DNA of 60,216 bases. Origin: Actinomycetes bacterium (GTDB lineage: Bacteria; Actinomycetota; Actinomycetes; Mycobacteriales; Pseudonocardiaceae). Under the pieces are notes generated by a model that was given only the letters and a program-made list of their open reading frames with translations, was not told the DNA's origin and made no database searches. Made by a program: the position numbers and the translations under genes. The DNA is taken from NCBI GenBank assembly GCA_021793175.1, contig JAJYTH010000009.1, forward strand, positions 1 to 60,216. Reading direction: 5' to 3'. Below, piece after piece: positions 45,349 to 57,989 of the stretch. Within the stretch, counting starts at the first letter, position 1. Every line of letters begins with the position of its first letter.

Positions 45349-45761
45349 CGGCTCCCGACGTCCTCACCGCAGCCGTCCGCGCCCGGGACGTCGTCGCCTC
45401 GCAACCTACGTACCAGCACCGAGTCCTCACCGTGTTCGTCGAAATCGGCGAGCAGCACGGCCACGGCCTCCCGGACGATGCGGCCTCGGTCCACCACGAG
45501 GCCGTGCGATCCCCGCAGTTCCAACCGGGCATGCTCCAACGCCAGGAGTTCCTCGCCCGACACATACACGGTGATCTTGGCGTCGTGCTTCTGTCGGCCC
45601 GACCCCCGTCGGGCACCGGTCACTCTGGCGAGTTGTCGCGTCGTCGACTGTTCCGGTGTGCTGCTGTGCTGCGCGGACGCGTCGTCGGAGGTGGGGATGT
45701 CCCGCTCTCCGGTCCGGCGGAAGAGTTCCGAGGCGCCGGGCAGAGACGCTCGCCTGGTCAC
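45345..45761 (-). CDS. Ribbon-helix-helix protein between parA and scpA
   Basis: 138 residues. GTG 45761 overlaps the parA stop (GTGA) and is chosen over the open frame reaching 45824. The N-terminal ~60 residues are Ser/Thr/Arg-rich and probably disordered. The C-terminal part has the RHH pattern: a beta strand KITVYVSGEELLALEHARL, a turn, and helix VVDRGRIVREAVAVLLADFD, ending VLVRRLRGDD. The RHH fold is the one used by ParG/CopG-type centromere binders. It overlaps scpA by ATGA. No function is established; the same gene position is occupied by small proteins in other Pseudonocardiaceae as far as I can recall. Confidence 0.68.
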   Translation of the reverse strand: MTRRASLPGASELFRRTGERDIPTSDDASAQHSSTPEQSTTRQLARVTGARRGSGRQKHDAKITVYVSGEELLALEHARLELRGSHGLVVDRGRIVREAVAVLLADFDEHGEDSVLVRRLRGDDVPGADGCGEDVGSR

Positions 45762-46756
45762 CGAGCGATCACCTCGCGGGCCAACGCCCGGTACGCCGCC
45801 GCGCCGCTCGACCGAGGTGCCCAACGAGTGATCGGCTCGCCGGCGACGGTCGTCTCCGGGAAACGCACGGTGCGGTTGATCACCGTGTCGAACACGGTGT
45901 CGCCGAATGCCTCCACCACGCGCGCGATGACCTCCCTGGAGTGCAGAGTCCTCGGATCGAACATGGTGGCGAGGATGCCGCTGATGTCCAGCTTCGGGTT
46001 CAGCCGCTCACGTACCTTCTCGATCGTGTCGATCAACAATGCCACACCGCGCAGGCTGAAGAACTCGCACTCCAGCGGAATGATCACGCCGTCGGCGGCC
46101 GTCAACGCGTTCACGGTCAGCAACCCCAGCGACGGCTGGCAGTCGACCAGGATGTAGTCGTAGCGGTCGAGCACCGGACGCAACACCCTCAGCAACGTGT
46201 GTTCACGCCCGACCTCGGCCACCAACTGCACCTCGGCCGCCGACAGGTCGATGTTGCTGGGCAACAGGTCCACGTTCTCGACCCGGGTCTCTCGGATCAC
46301 GTCGTCCACGTCAACGGACCGCTCCATGATGACGTTGTAGATGGTCTTGTCCAGCTCGTGCGGTTGAATGCCGAGCCCCACCGACAACGCTCCCTGCGGA
46401 TCGAAGTCCACCAGCAGGACCTTGCGTCCGTACTCCGCCAACGCGGCACCGAGGTTGATCGCCGAGGTGGTCTTTCCGACGCCACCCTTCTGATTGCACA
46501 TGGCGACGATCTCCGCCGGCCCGTGGCGTTCGAGCGGAGGCGGGTCCGGGATGTGCCTGATCGGCCGTCCCGTCGGCCCGATCTTGGGCCCCTGGCCGTC
46601 CGAATCCTTCCCGGTCTTCCCCGCTTTGCTGCCCTTGGCTCCTTTCGCGGTCCGCACGGTGGTCCGGTCGCGCGTGTCGGTGTCGCCCGGATCGGCTCCG
46701 GCCGCCTGACCCGGACGATCCGGCAGACGCCTCACCGGCTGCTGAAAAGTCGACAT
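45758..46756 (-). CDS. ParA-family ATPase of the scpAB operon
   Basis: 332 residues. A ~75-residue Lys/Gly/Pro-rich N-tail precedes deviant Walker A MCNQKGGVGKTTSAINLGAA, A' LLVDFDPQGALSVGLG and Walker B YDYILVDCQPSLGLL. The C-terminal MFDPRTLHSREVIARVVEAF block is typical of Soj-like proteins. AGGAGCTTTCGCCCC puts a ribosome site at spacing ~10 from the ATG. Homologous to Rv1708, upstream of scpA in mycobacteria. It overlaps the RHH gene by GTGA. It could position condensin or a DNA site together with the RHH protein; this is inferred from gene order. Confidence 0.93.
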   Translation of the reverse strand: MSTFQQPVRRLPDRPGQAAGADPGDTDTRDRTTVRTAKGAKGSKAGKTGKDSDGQGPKIGPTGRPIRHIPDPPPLERHGPAEIVAMCNQKGGVGKTTSAINLGAALAEYGRKVLLVDFDPQGALSVGLGIQPHELDKTIYNVIMERSVDVDDVIRETRVENVDLLPSNIDLSAAEVQLVAEVGREHTLLRVLRPVLDRYDYILVDCQPSLGLLTVNALTAADGVIIPLECEFFSLRGVALLIDTIEKVRERLNPKLDISGILATMFDPRTLHSREVIARVVEAFGDTVFDTVINRTVRFPETTVAGEPITRWAPRSSGAAAYRALAREVIAR

Positions 46757-46855
46757 GGGGCGAAAGCTCCTTGTTCACATGGACCGGCGCCAGCGTATGC
46801 CGCGAGGAAACGAGCGCCAAAGCGGCTCGCCGGACCACGTCCGGAGTACTTTCGA

Positions 46856-47791
46856 TCAACCCAGCGCCCGTGGATGCGTCGTCGCATACACCTCACGGAG
46901 TGTGTTCACGGTGACGAGCGTGTAGACCTGGGTGGTGGTGACGGACGCGTGTCCCAGCAGTTCCTGCACCACTCGCACGTCCGCGCCACCCTCCAACAGG
47001 TGCGTGGCGAACGAGTGCCGGAGCGTGTGGGGCGAGACCGGCGCGGAGATGCCGGCCCGTTCGGCCGCGGCTTTCAACACCCGCCAGGCACCTTGTCGGG
47101 ACAACCGTCCTCCACGCGCGTTGAGGAACACGGCCCCCGCTCCCCGGCCCTTAGCCGCCAGTACGGGCCTGGCACGCACAAGGTAGGCGTCGAGCGCTTC
47201 CAGCGCCGGACGTCCCACGGGGACGAGGCGTTGACGGCCTCCTTTGCCGTCGAGCACCACCGTGCGCTCGGCGCGGTCGACATCGTCGACATCCAGTCCC
47301 GTGGCCTCGGAGATGCGGGCGCCGGTCGAGTACAACAGTTCCAGCAACGCCCGGTCCCGCAGCGTCCGGGCGTCCTCGCCCGGGAACGTGTCGAGCAGGC
47401 GCAGCACGTCGTCCACCGACAGTGCCTTCGGTAGACGACGGGTGGGCGGCGGAGGCCGCACGTCCCGCGCCGGGTCCTCCTCAGTCCACCCTTCGGCATG
47501 GGCGAACCGGTGCAGCCCGCGCACCGCCGACAGCGCCCTCGCCGCCGACGATGGAGCCAGCGGCGGGCGGTCCCCCTCCCCGTGTCTCAGTGAGGCCGCG
47601 AACCCGACGATGTGGTCGCGGACCACCTGTCGTAAGTCGGTCACTCCCGCGTCGGTCAGATGAGCGAGATAGCGTCGCAGGTCGCGGGCGTAACCGTCCA
47701 CCGTGTTGCGCGCGGTGCCGCGCTCGACCGTCAGGTGATCTACATACGCGGCCACGACCACGCGGAGGTCATGATCGTCGGCCTGTGCCAC
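46856..47791 (-). CDS. xerD: Tyrosine recombinase XerD
   Basis: 311 residues. N-terminal SAM-like core-binding domain ([20 protein letters not shown]) and catalytic domain with the R-H-R-(H/W)-Y set: [40 protein letters not shown] with the nucleophile Tyr. XerC/XerD resolve chromosome dimers at dif with FtsK. Codon 3 of the open frame (GTG 47791) is taken as start because TACAGT ends 6 bp before it; GTG 47797 is the alternative. It precedes parA by 99 bp on the same strand. Confidence 0.94.
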   Translation of the reverse strand: MAQADDHDLRVVVAAYVDHLTVERGTARNTVDGYARDLRRYLAHLTDAGVTDLRQVVRDHIVGFAASLRHGEGDRPPLAPSSAARALSAVRGLHRFAHAEGWTEEDPARDVRPPPPTRRLPKALSVDDVLRLLDTFPGEDARTLRDRALLELLYSTGARISEATGLDVDDVDRAERTVVLDGKGGRQRLVPVGRPALEALDAYLVRARPVLAAKGRGAGAVFLNARGGRLSRQGAWRVLKAAAERAGISAPVSPHTLRHSFATHLLEGGADVRVVQELLGHASVTTTQVYTLVTVNTLREVYATTHPRALG

Positions 47792-47797
47792 ATGCAC

Positions 47798-47803
47798 ACT
47801 GTA
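47798..47803 (-). promoter_or_regulatory. Leaderless -10 element of xerD
   Basis: TACAGT on the minus strand ends 6 bp before the GTG at 47791. No ribosome site. Same geometry as other leaderless starts in the window. Confidence 0.45.
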
Positions 47804-47849
47804 GGTGACGCCACAACCCGGCAGGGAGCACCACGACGCGCGTGAGACA

Positions 47850-48560
47850 TCACGCGTTCACGACGCCTTCCACAGGCGTGGTACCGGTGAACTGGTCCCG
47901 CATGTCGTCCACACCGTGCTGTGGATGCGCCAGTTCGACCAGGTCGTGCCGGTGGTCGCGCTTGGCCATCGTGTCCAACCGCATGGCCTCGTCCCGGTTC
48001 AGATGCAACGCCTCGTCGGCTTCGCCGTCACGGTTGAACGACCACATCAACATGGCCTCTCCCATGGGCAGCGCGTCACCGGGTCGATTGTCGTGTCGAC
48101 CCGTGTGCCAGGTGTGCCACGTCTTGCCGTAGCTGTTCATCAACTGCTTCATCAACGCCTTCTCGGCCACGGCGGGTAGTCCGGGCGCGGCGAGTTGGCC
48201 CGACAGGATCTCGTAGTTGTGCGGGTGCCAGTACTCGCGCTCCGCCTCCGGCAGGGTGTCGAACATCCGTTCCGAGACGATGTACTCGATGCCGATGAGG
48301 TTGGCGTGGGCCGTGTTGCCGTCGAACAGCACGCACTGCAGGAGGTCGTCGTTCACCACCCGGCAGTAGTGGTGGGCCTCCATTTGCATGTCGGGGTGGT
48401 CCTTCGCGCAGTGCAGACCGACCACGTACACGTCGAAACCGGACATCGGACCCGTCTGCTGCAGCACGTTCGCGCCCTGCTCCAGAACCGCGAGCCAGCC
48501 GCTTTTGTCCTCCCCCGCCGGTCGCCGCGGGGCGGGCCTGGATGGAATCGTCACATTCAT
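47850..48560 (-). CDS. DUF1264 (oil-body-associated protein-like) family protein
   Basis: 236 residues. The family pattern is clear: [92 protein letters not shown]. The many conserved His/Cys/Asp suggest a metal or catalytic site. Homologues are plant OBAP proteins and scattered bacteria; function in bacteria is unknown. No signal peptide. It starts 58 bp from the divergent DUF1707 gene and an AACGCT lies 7 bp before its ATG. Confidence 0.85.
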   Translation of the reverse strand: MNVTIPSRPAPRRPAGEDKSGWLAVLEQGANVLQQTGPMSGFDVYVVGLHCAKDHPDMQMEAHHYCRVVNDDLLQCVLFDGNTAHANLIGIEYIVSERMFDTLPEAEREYWHPHNYEILSGQLAAPGLPAVAEKALMKQLMNSYGKTWHTWHTGRHDNRPGDALPMGEAMLMWSFNRDGEADEALHLNRDEAMRLDTMAKRDHRHDLVELAHPQHGVDDMRDQFTGTTPVEGVVNA

Positions 48561-48606
48561 GCCCGAAAGCGTTGACAGACTACGCTGAACCGAAACGTCC
48601 GCCCGG

Positions 48607-48612
48607 TACCGT
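48607..48612 (+). promoter_or_regulatory. Leaderless -10 element of the DUF1707-TM2 gene
   Basis: TACCGT ends 6 bp before ATG 48619, with a -35-like CTGAAC 16 bp upstream (48585-48590). No ribosome site. Confidence 0.5.
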
Positions 48613-48618
48613 TGTCAC

Positions 48619-49104
48619 ATGGACGGCGGGATCGACAGTGACAGCCTCCGTATCGGCACGGCCGAACGGGAGGAGGCCAACCGACTTCTCGCGGACCACT
48701 TCGCCGAGGGACGTCTCACGACCGCCGAGTACGAGGATCGGATGGGTCGTGCTCTGACGGCGCGCACACGAGGCGACGTCCGGCCGTTGTTCGCCGACCT
48801 ACCCGCCCCGCATCCGGTGTTCCTCGGCCCGCCACCGGACACAGCGATGGTGCCTTCGCAAACCGCCACCGCCGAGGTGGGACAGAAGGAACAGTCCGAC
48901 CGCTCGGCCGTCACGGCGGGAATCCTCCAGATCGCGCTGCCCTTCGGAACAGGCCGGTTCTACACCGGTGAGACACGTCTTGCCGTGCTCCAGCTCGCCT
49001 GTGTCGTACTCACCCTGGGACTGGGTGCGCTGTGGCCGATCGTGGACGGCATCATCCTGCTCGTCGAGGGAGGAACCGACGGGAAGGGCCGCTCACTGCA
49101 GTGA
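48619..49104 (+). CDS. DUF1707 and TM2 domain-containing membrane protein
   Basis: 161 residues. The N-terminal DUF1707 domain (RIGTAEREEANRLLADHFAE, GRLTTAEYEDRMGRALTARTR) is a short actinobacterial module near the amino end of many membrane and regulatory proteins. A ~40-residue linker leads to a TM2 domain: AVTAGILQIALPFGTGRFYT and LAVLQLACVVLTLGLGALWP, then VDGIILL. Function unknown. The stop codon lies inside a terminator hairpin shared with the convergent Nudix gene. Confidence 0.9.
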   Translation: MDGGIDSDSLRIGTAEREEANRLLADHFAEGRLTTAEYEDRMGRALTARTRGDVRPLFADLPAPHPVFLGPPPDTAMVPSQTATAEVGQKEQSDRSAVTAGILQIALPFGTGRFYTGETRLAVLQLACVVLTLGLGALWPIVDGIILLVEGGTDGKGRSLQ

Positions 49105-49118
49105 AGCGGCCCTTCCCG
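49080..49118. terminator. Bidirectional terminator between DUF1707-TM2 and Nudix genes
   Basis: CGGGAAGGGCCGCT pairs with AGCGGCCCTTCCCG, extended inward by CACTG/CAGTG with one bulged A. This ~19-bp stem covers the DUF1707 gene stop and lies 7 bp from the Nudix stop. No U tract; it is very stable by GC content. Confidence 0.8.
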
Positions 49119-49124
49119 TCGGTT

Positions 49125-52809
<3,685 letters not shown>

Positions 52810-52848
52810 TCCGCCGTTCGCCGACCGAGGTGCCGCGGGAACGCCACC

Positions 52849-54036
52849 TTACGCGAACAGTCCCGCCACCCAGTCGGTGGCCGTGTGCCACAACCGCACC
52901 GCCTCGTCCGAATACATCGAGGCGGTGGTTCCGGACAGCAGCAGGACCACCACGACGACGGCTATCACCGCCAGCGCGAGGAGCGACAGAACGGCGAACG
53001 ACACCCGGTTGCGGTGCAGGCTCGCCACGGCCTTGCCGTCGATGACCTTCGTGCCGAGCTTCAACCTGGTCAGGAAAGTGGACGGGTTCGACCCCGACCG
53101 GCCGCTGTCGAGGAACTCCCTCAACGTGGCCTGGAACCCGACCGTCACCACGAGGACCGCGTCGTGTGTGTCCGTGAGCAGCAACGCGAGATCCTCGGGG
53201 TTGCCCGAGGCAGGGAAGGTCACGGCGCCGATACCCAGGTCCTGTACGCGCTCAACGCCCGGTGCGTGTCCGTCCGGTTGCGCCGGCACGACCACCTCGG
53301 AAGCGGCTTTCAGCGTGGCTTCCTCGATCCCCGTGGGGTCACCGACGACGATGTCGGGCCGGAACCCCAGCTTGTTCATCGTGTCGGCCGCGGTGTCCAC
53401 CCCGATGAGCACGGGCCGCTGATTCCGGACGTACTTCCTCAGCGCCCACAGGTCCTCGGCATGCCCCACACCGGGTGCGACGACGACCACGTGCCGGTCG
53501 GCCAACGACACGTGTAGATCGGGCACGCCCACACCGTCGAGTATGAGGCTGCGCTCACGCTGCAAGAACTCGATCGTGTTGGCAGAGAAGGCCTCCAGTT
53601 GTGCCGACATGCCCGCGCGTGCTTCCACGATCTGGTCGGCGACGCTTTCAGGTGTCTGCACGATGCCTTTCGCCACCTCACTGCGACCGACGTACACGCT
53701 GCCCTCGTGCACCCGGACTTTGCTGCCGTCCCTGACGCGGTGCAGCAGGTTCCCACCCGCGTGGTCGATCAGTGGGATGCCCGCTTTCAGCAACACCTCC
53801 GGTCCGAGGTTGGGGTATCGGCCCGAGATGGACGGGGCTGCGTTGATCACTGCGGAGACTTGGGCACGTACCAGCGCATCGGCGCTCGCGCGATCGAGAT
53901 CGACATGGTCGATCACCGCGATGTCACCCGGCTCGGCCCGCCTGGCGAGGTCCCGTATCCGGCGATCGACGCGCGCGGTTCCGGTGAGGCCGGGCAGCGC
54001 GGGGGTGGACCGTGACAACAGGCCGGTGAATTTCAT
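52849..54036 (-). CDS. steA: Putative cytokinetic ring protein SteA
   Basis: 395 residues, homologue of Rv1697 and C. glutamicum SteA, needed with SteB for cell separation. It has a thiamin-pyrophosphokinase-like N-domain (GYPNLGPEVLLKAGIPLIDH, TIEFLQRERSLILDGVGVPD, TMNKLGFRPDIVVGDPTGIE, DGHAPGVERVQDLGIGAVTFPA) and one C-terminal membrane segment (LSLLALAVIAVVVVVLLLSG). ATG 54036 matches the family start MKFTGLLSRST and is preferred to the open frame reaching 54126; no ribosome site is visible. Convergent to aroA. Confidence 0.94.
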   Translation of the reverse strand: MKFTGLLSRSTPALPGLTGTARVDRRIRDLARRAEPGDIAVIDHVDLDRASADALVRAQVSAVINAAPSISGRYPNLGPEVLLKAGIPLIDHAGGNLLHRVRDGSKVRVHEGSVYVGRSEVAKGIVQTPESVADQIVEARAGMSAQLEAFSANTIEFLQRERSLILDGVGVPDLHVSLADRHVVVVAPGVGHAEDLWALRKYVRNQRPVLIGVDTAADTMNKLGFRPDIVVGDPTGIEEATLKAASEVVVPAQPDGHAPGVERVQDLGIGAVTFPASGNPEDLALLLTDTHDAVLVVTVGFQATLREFLDSGRSGSNPSTFLTRLKLGTKVIDGKAVASLHRNRVSFAVLSLLALAVIAVVVVVLLLSGTTASMYSDEAVRLWHTATDWVAGLFA

Positions 54037-54188
54037 GCGGGGGATAGTGACAAACACTGTCGGGGCATCCTGGCCGCCACACCGGCGCGGCGTGTGGGTT
54101 ACCCGGGAAGCGCGACACCCGCTCACCCGTTCGTGGGCTCGATATCCACGGCGGGGAAGCGCTGACGTCGCCCACTATCCAAGTAGCG

Positions 54189-55964
54189 CTACTCGGTTTT
54201 CTTGCCCACCGTGGCTTTGAATTCCGCGGCCGAGCTCAGCAATTCTTCCGCATGGGCCCGGCCAGTCTCGGTATCGTCGAGCCCGGCGAGCATCCGGGCC
54301 AGTTCGGTGACTCTTTCCTCACCGTCGAGTGTGCGTACACCGCTTCGGGTCACCCCGTCCGACATACCTTTGTCCACCACTAAGTGACGGTCGGCGAATG
54401 CGGCGACCTGCGGCAGGTGTGTCACCACCAGTACCTGGTGCGTGCGGGCCAATCTCGCCAGTCTGCGACCGATCTCGACAGCGGCGCGACCACCGACTCC
54501 GACATCGACTTCGTCGAACACCAGTGTCTGGACCGTGTCGGTATGGGCGAGCACGACCTCGATGGCGAGCATCACGCGAGACAGTTCACCGCCCGAGGCC
54601 GCCTTGTGCACGGGCAGCGCCGGTGCTTTCGCATGCGCGCGCAACAGCAGCTCGACGTCGTCCACACCATCGGGCCCCGCCACCAGAGTCCGCCCGTCGA
54701 CGGTCAACGCGAGGGGATCGGTTGCGTCGGCCTGCCTGCTGCGCACGGTGACCTCGAGCGTGGCCTGCCCCATCGCCAGGCCCGACAGCTCAGCGGTGAT
54801 CCGCTCCCCCAGTTCGGCTGCCGCGCTCCGGCGCGCCGCCGACAGACGTGCGGCATGCCCGGACAGGTCCGCGGCGAGCGCGTCCCGACGGGCGGCCAGT
54901 TCCTCGAGAGCTTCCTCCGAGGTGTCCATACCGGCGAGCCGTATGCGCGCGTCCTCGGCCCACGCGAGTACGCCGTCCACGTCGGCCGCGTACTTGCGGG
55001 TGAGCTTCTTCAACTCCGCCTGTCGCGCCAGGATCGCTTCGAGCCGCTCCGGATCGGCGTCGAGTGTGTCGAGATAGGTGGCGAGCTCACGGCCGACCTC
55101 GTCGAGCAACACAGCAGCCTCGGACAGACGCGGCTCCAACTCCCGTAGCGTGGCGTCCTCGGCCGTGCCGAGCCTCCGCCGGGCTTCCGCGAGCAACCCC
55201 AAAGCACCGGGTACGTCGGGATCTCCTTCGGCGGCCCCGGTGACCGCGGTGAGTGCGGCGGTGGCGGTGTCCCGCAGTTCGTCCACAGCGGCCAGTCGCT
55301 TGACCTGCTCGGTGAGCTCCACGTCCTCACCGGGAGACGGATCGACCGCCTCGATCTCGGTCAGCCCGTGCCTCAGTAGATCCGCCTGTTGCGCGAGTTC
55401 CCGCGACCGGGCGCATCGCTCCTCCAGTTCTTGCGCGACCGAAAGCCACTCCTGGCGGACTTTCCGGTAGTCGGCCAACGGCTCGGCGACGGCGTCTCCC
55501 GCGAACTGGTCGAGCACGGCTCGCTGTTCGACAGGGCGTAACAGCCGCAACTGGTCGTTCTGTCCGTGGACGGCCAGAAGCTGTTCCGACAGCTCACCCA
55601 GCACTCCCACCGGCACGGACCGGCCCCCGAGGTGGGCGCGAGAGCGGCCGTCGGCCCCGACCGACCGCACCGCGATGACGCTGCCGTCCTCGTCGGTGTC
55701 GGCGCCCGCGTCCGAGAGGATACGTAGCGCCCGTTCTCCGGCGATCTCAGCGAAGCGACCCTCCACGATCGCCTTCGCCGACCCCGCCCGCACCTTGGAG
55801 GCGTCGGAGCGTCCACCGGACAGCAGATGCAGGCCGGTGACGACCATGGTCTTGCCCGCCCCGGTCTCACCGGTGACCACGGTGAATCCGGGGTGCAGTT
55901 CGAGCGCGGCCTCGTCGATCACTCCGAGGCCCTGGATACGCATCTCGGCCAGCACGTCCACCAC
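54189..55964 (-). CDS. recN: DNA repair protein RecN
   Basis: 591 residues, SMC-like ATPase in double-strand-break repair. Walker A G32-ETGAGK-T39 in VVTGETGAGKTMVV, long central coiled coil (~150-400), signature SGGELSRVMLAIEVVLAH, Walker B TLVFDEVDVGVGGRAAVEIG and the D/H-loop HQVLVVTHLPQVAAFADRHL are all present. It follows nadK by 26 bp on the same strand in the conserved tlyA-nadK-recN-steA order. Confidence 0.95.
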   Translation of the reverse strand: MVDVLAEMRIQGLGVIDEAALELHPGFTVVTGETGAGKTMVVTGLHLLSGGRSDASKVRAGSAKAIVEGRFAEIAGERALRILSDAGADTDEDGSVIAVRSVGADGRSRAHLGGRSVPVGVLGELSEQLLAVHGQNDQLRLLRPVEQRAVLDQFAGDAVAEPLADYRKVRQEWLSVAQELEERCARSRELAQQADLLRHGLTEIEAVDPSPGEDVELTEQVKRLAAVDELRDTATAALTAVTGAAEGDPDVPGALGLLAEARRRLGTAEDATLRELEPRLSEAAVLLDEVGRELATYLDTLDADPERLEAILARQAELKKLTRKYAADVDGVLAWAEDARIRLAGMDTSEEALEELAARRDALAADLSGHAARLSAARRSAAAELGERITAELSGLAMGQATLEVTVRSRQADATDPLALTVDGRTLVAGPDGVDDVELLLRAHAKAPALPVHKAASGGELSRVMLAIEVVLAHTDTVQTLVFDEVDVGVGGRAAVEIGRRLARLARTHQVLVVTHLPQVAAFADRHLVVDKGMSDGVTRSGVRTLDGEERVTELARMLAGLDDTETGRAHAEELLSSAAEFKATVGKKTE

Positions 55965-55990
55965 CGTAGCGGCAACCCGAGAACGGAGGG

Positions 55991-56911
55991 CTATCCGTTG
56001 CGGGCGTGCCGCTCCCTCCAGCTAGTGACGGGCAGGGAGAACTTGTGCACCAAACGATCGGTGAACGGGCCGTCCCACAACCGCGCGAGACGTACCGGTA
56101 CCTCGCCGGCCACCACCCGAACCCGCGACCCCGGGACCAGGTCGACGTGTCTCGACCCGTCACACGTCAACACCGCCGGAGATCCGTCGGGGTCGACCTG
56201 CACGGTGATCACCGAGGAACGGGACACCACGAGTGGCCGGGAGAACATGGCGTGGGCATTGCTCGGCACCACGAGCAACGCTTCGACGTCGGGCCACACG
56301 ATCGGTCCTCCCGCCGAGAACGCGTACGCCGTAGAGCCCGTGGGCGTCGAGCACAACACACCGTCGCAGCCGAACGACGACACCGGCCTGCCGTCCACCT
56401 CGATCAACGCGTCGAGGACCCGTTCCCGCGAGCACTTCTCGACACTCGCCTCGTTCAACGCCCACGTCCGCGCCACCACGGCACCGTCGAGCGCCACCGT
56501 GACATCCACGGTCATCCGGTCCTCGATGCGGTAGCGTCGGGAAACCACCCGGTCCACCGTGTCGCCGAGCGCGTGATAGTCCGCTTCGGTGAGAAATCCC
56601 ATGCGGCCGAGGTTCACGCCCAACACGGGAACACCGGCCGGTCTCGCCAATTCCGCAGCCCGCAGCAAGGTACCGTCACCGCCGAGGACCAACACCAGTT
56701 CCACCCCGCGTGCGGGGTCGTCGGACGGCGCCACCACCGCGCACGGCAGCTCCGTGTTCGGCGGCTCCACGAGCCTGTGCACCTCGTCGTCCAGCACCCG
56801 AAGACCGATCCCCGCGGCGGCGAGCCGCATCGCGACCTCGCCTGAGGCTTCCCTCGTCGTGTCCCGGTCGGGGTGGACGATCAACAACACTTCTCGGCCG
56901 GACTCGGTCAC
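55991..56911 (-). CDS. nadK: NAD kinase
   Basis: 306 residues. Makes NADP from NAD using ATP or polyphosphate. The catalytic G77-G-D-G80 (LVLGGDGTLLRAAEL), the NE motif WALNEASVEK and the Gly-rich TPTGSTAYAFSAGGPIVWPD are intact. ATG overlaps the tlyA stop (ATGA), and recN follows 26 bp after its own stop. Confidence 0.95.
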   Translation of the reverse strand: MTESGREVLLIVHPDRDTTREASGEVAMRLAAAGIGLRVLDDEVHRLVEPPNTELPCAVVAPSDDPARGVELVLVLGGDGTLLRAAELARPAGVPVLGVNLGRMGFLTEADYHALGDTVDRVVSRRYRIEDRMTVDVTVALDGAVVARTWALNEASVEKCSRERVLDALIEVDGRPVSSFGCDGVLCSTPTGSTAYAFSAGGPIVWPDVEALLVVPSNAHAMFSRPLVVSRSSVITVQVDPDGSPAVLTCDGSRHVDLVPGSRVRVVAGEVPVRLARLWDGPFTDRLVHKFSLPVTSWRERHARNG

Positions 56912-57738
56912 GACGGTCCCTCCCTCACCGCGGTGCGGACCATCTCATCACGCCTTGCGGTCTCGTCGGAACCGGTTTCCGCGCCCTCGGCGTTCTTCCG
57001 CAGCCAGGCGAAATACTCGACGTTGCCCGACGGTCCGGGCAGCGGACTGGCCACCACACCGAGAGTCCGTAAACCGCATCTCGTCGCCTCGGCCAGCACC
57101 TCCGAGACGGCCTCGGTCCGCAGCTCGGCATCACGCACGACACCACCGCTGCCCAACCGTTGCCGACCGACCTCGAACTGGGGCTTCACCATCGGCAGCA
57201 GATCGGCGCCCTCCTCCGCGCACGAAGCCAGCGCGGGGAGTACGAGCCGCAGCGAGATGAACGACAGGTCGGCCACCACCAGGTCCACGACACCGCCGAT
57301 GGCCTCCGGTGTCAACGTGCGCACGTTCGTCTTGTCCAGCACCGTGACCCGGTCGTCGGTGCGTAACCGCCAGTCGAGCAATCCGCGCCCCACGTCCACG
57401 GCCACCACGGAACCGGCGCCCTCACGGAGCAGCACATCGGTGAAACCGCCGGTGGACGCGCCCGCGTCGAGACACCTTCGGCCCTCGACCGTCAGGCCGC
57501 GGGGCTTGAATTCCTTCAGAGCTCCCAACAGTTTGTGGGCACCGCGCGATGCCCAGCCCGGATCGTCGTCGACACGCACGACGATCGGGGTGTTCGGCTC
57601 GACGCCTGTGGCGGCCTTCTTCGCGACGAGCCCTCGCACCGTCACCCTGCCTTCGGTGATGAGTGAACCGGCGTGTTCTCTGGACCTGGCCAGTCCCCGG
57701 CGCACCAGTTCGGCGTCAAGGCGAGCTTTACGCGCCAC
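56908..57738 (-). CDS. tlyA: TlyA family rRNA (cytidine-2'-O)-methyltransferase / haemolysin-like
   Basis: 276 residues. An S4 RNA-binding domain (ARKARLDAELVRRGLARSRE, EGRVTVRGLVAKKAATGVEP) is joined to an FtsJ-type methyltransferase with GASTGGFTDVLLREGAGSVV and the K-D-K-E set spread through KLLGAL, VAVDVGRGLLDW, LSFISLR and MVKPQFEVG. In mycobacteria TlyA 2'-O-methylates 16S and 23S rRNA and sets capreomycin sensitivity. Its stop overlaps the nadK start. Confidence 0.95.
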   Translation of the reverse strand: MARKARLDAELVRRGLARSREHAGSLITEGRVTVRGLVAKKAATGVEPNTPIVVRVDDDPGWASRGAHKLLGALKEFKPRGLTVEGRRCLDAGASTGGFTDVLLREGAGSVVAVDVGRGLLDWRLRTDDRVTVLDKTNVRTLTPEAIGGVVDLVVADLSFISLRLVLPALASCAEEGADLLPMVKPQFEVGRQRLGSGGVVRDAELRTEAVSEVLAEATRCGLRTLGVVASPLPGPSGNVEYFAWLRKNAEGAETGSDETARRDEMVRTAVREGPS

Positions 57739-57740
57739 GA

Positions 57741-57938
57741 TTACACCTTGTCGATGCTCGACAGGGCCGTGGCGAGCGCGGTGTGCACAGTGTCGAAACG
57801 TTCGACGTGCTCGGCCGGTGGCAGATCGTCGAGGTCGTCGAGCGCGGCAACGGCCCGGTCGATGGCAGCGCGGGGATCGGTGTGCCCCGGCGAGGGGCCG
57901 GGGACCGGCTGCGGTGCGGATTCAGTCTCTGCGTGCAC
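57741..57938 (-). CDS. Small conserved hypothetical protein between HAD and tlyA genes
   Basis: 65 residues: Pro-rich start, then a predicted helical hairpin (DPRAAIDRAVAALDDLDDLP, VERFDTVHTALATALSSIDK). No recognised domain or signal. The same position is held by a short gene (Rv1693-like) in mycobacteria, which supports it being real. It ends 2 bp before the tlyA start. Function unknown. Confidence 0.72.
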   Translation of the reverse strand: MHAETESAPQPVPGPSPGHTDPRAAIDRAVAALDDLDDLPPAEHVERFDTVHTALATALSSIDKV

Positions 57939-57989
57939 GCCTCAACGCTAACCGATCCGCACCCCGGCCCGTCACCACGCACGGAATAT

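Noticed and set aside
54042-54180. Inverted 8-mers GGATAGTG and CACTATCC 123 bp apart between recN and steA
   Set aside because: Distance is large and an 8-bp match in this span is expected fairly often by chance.
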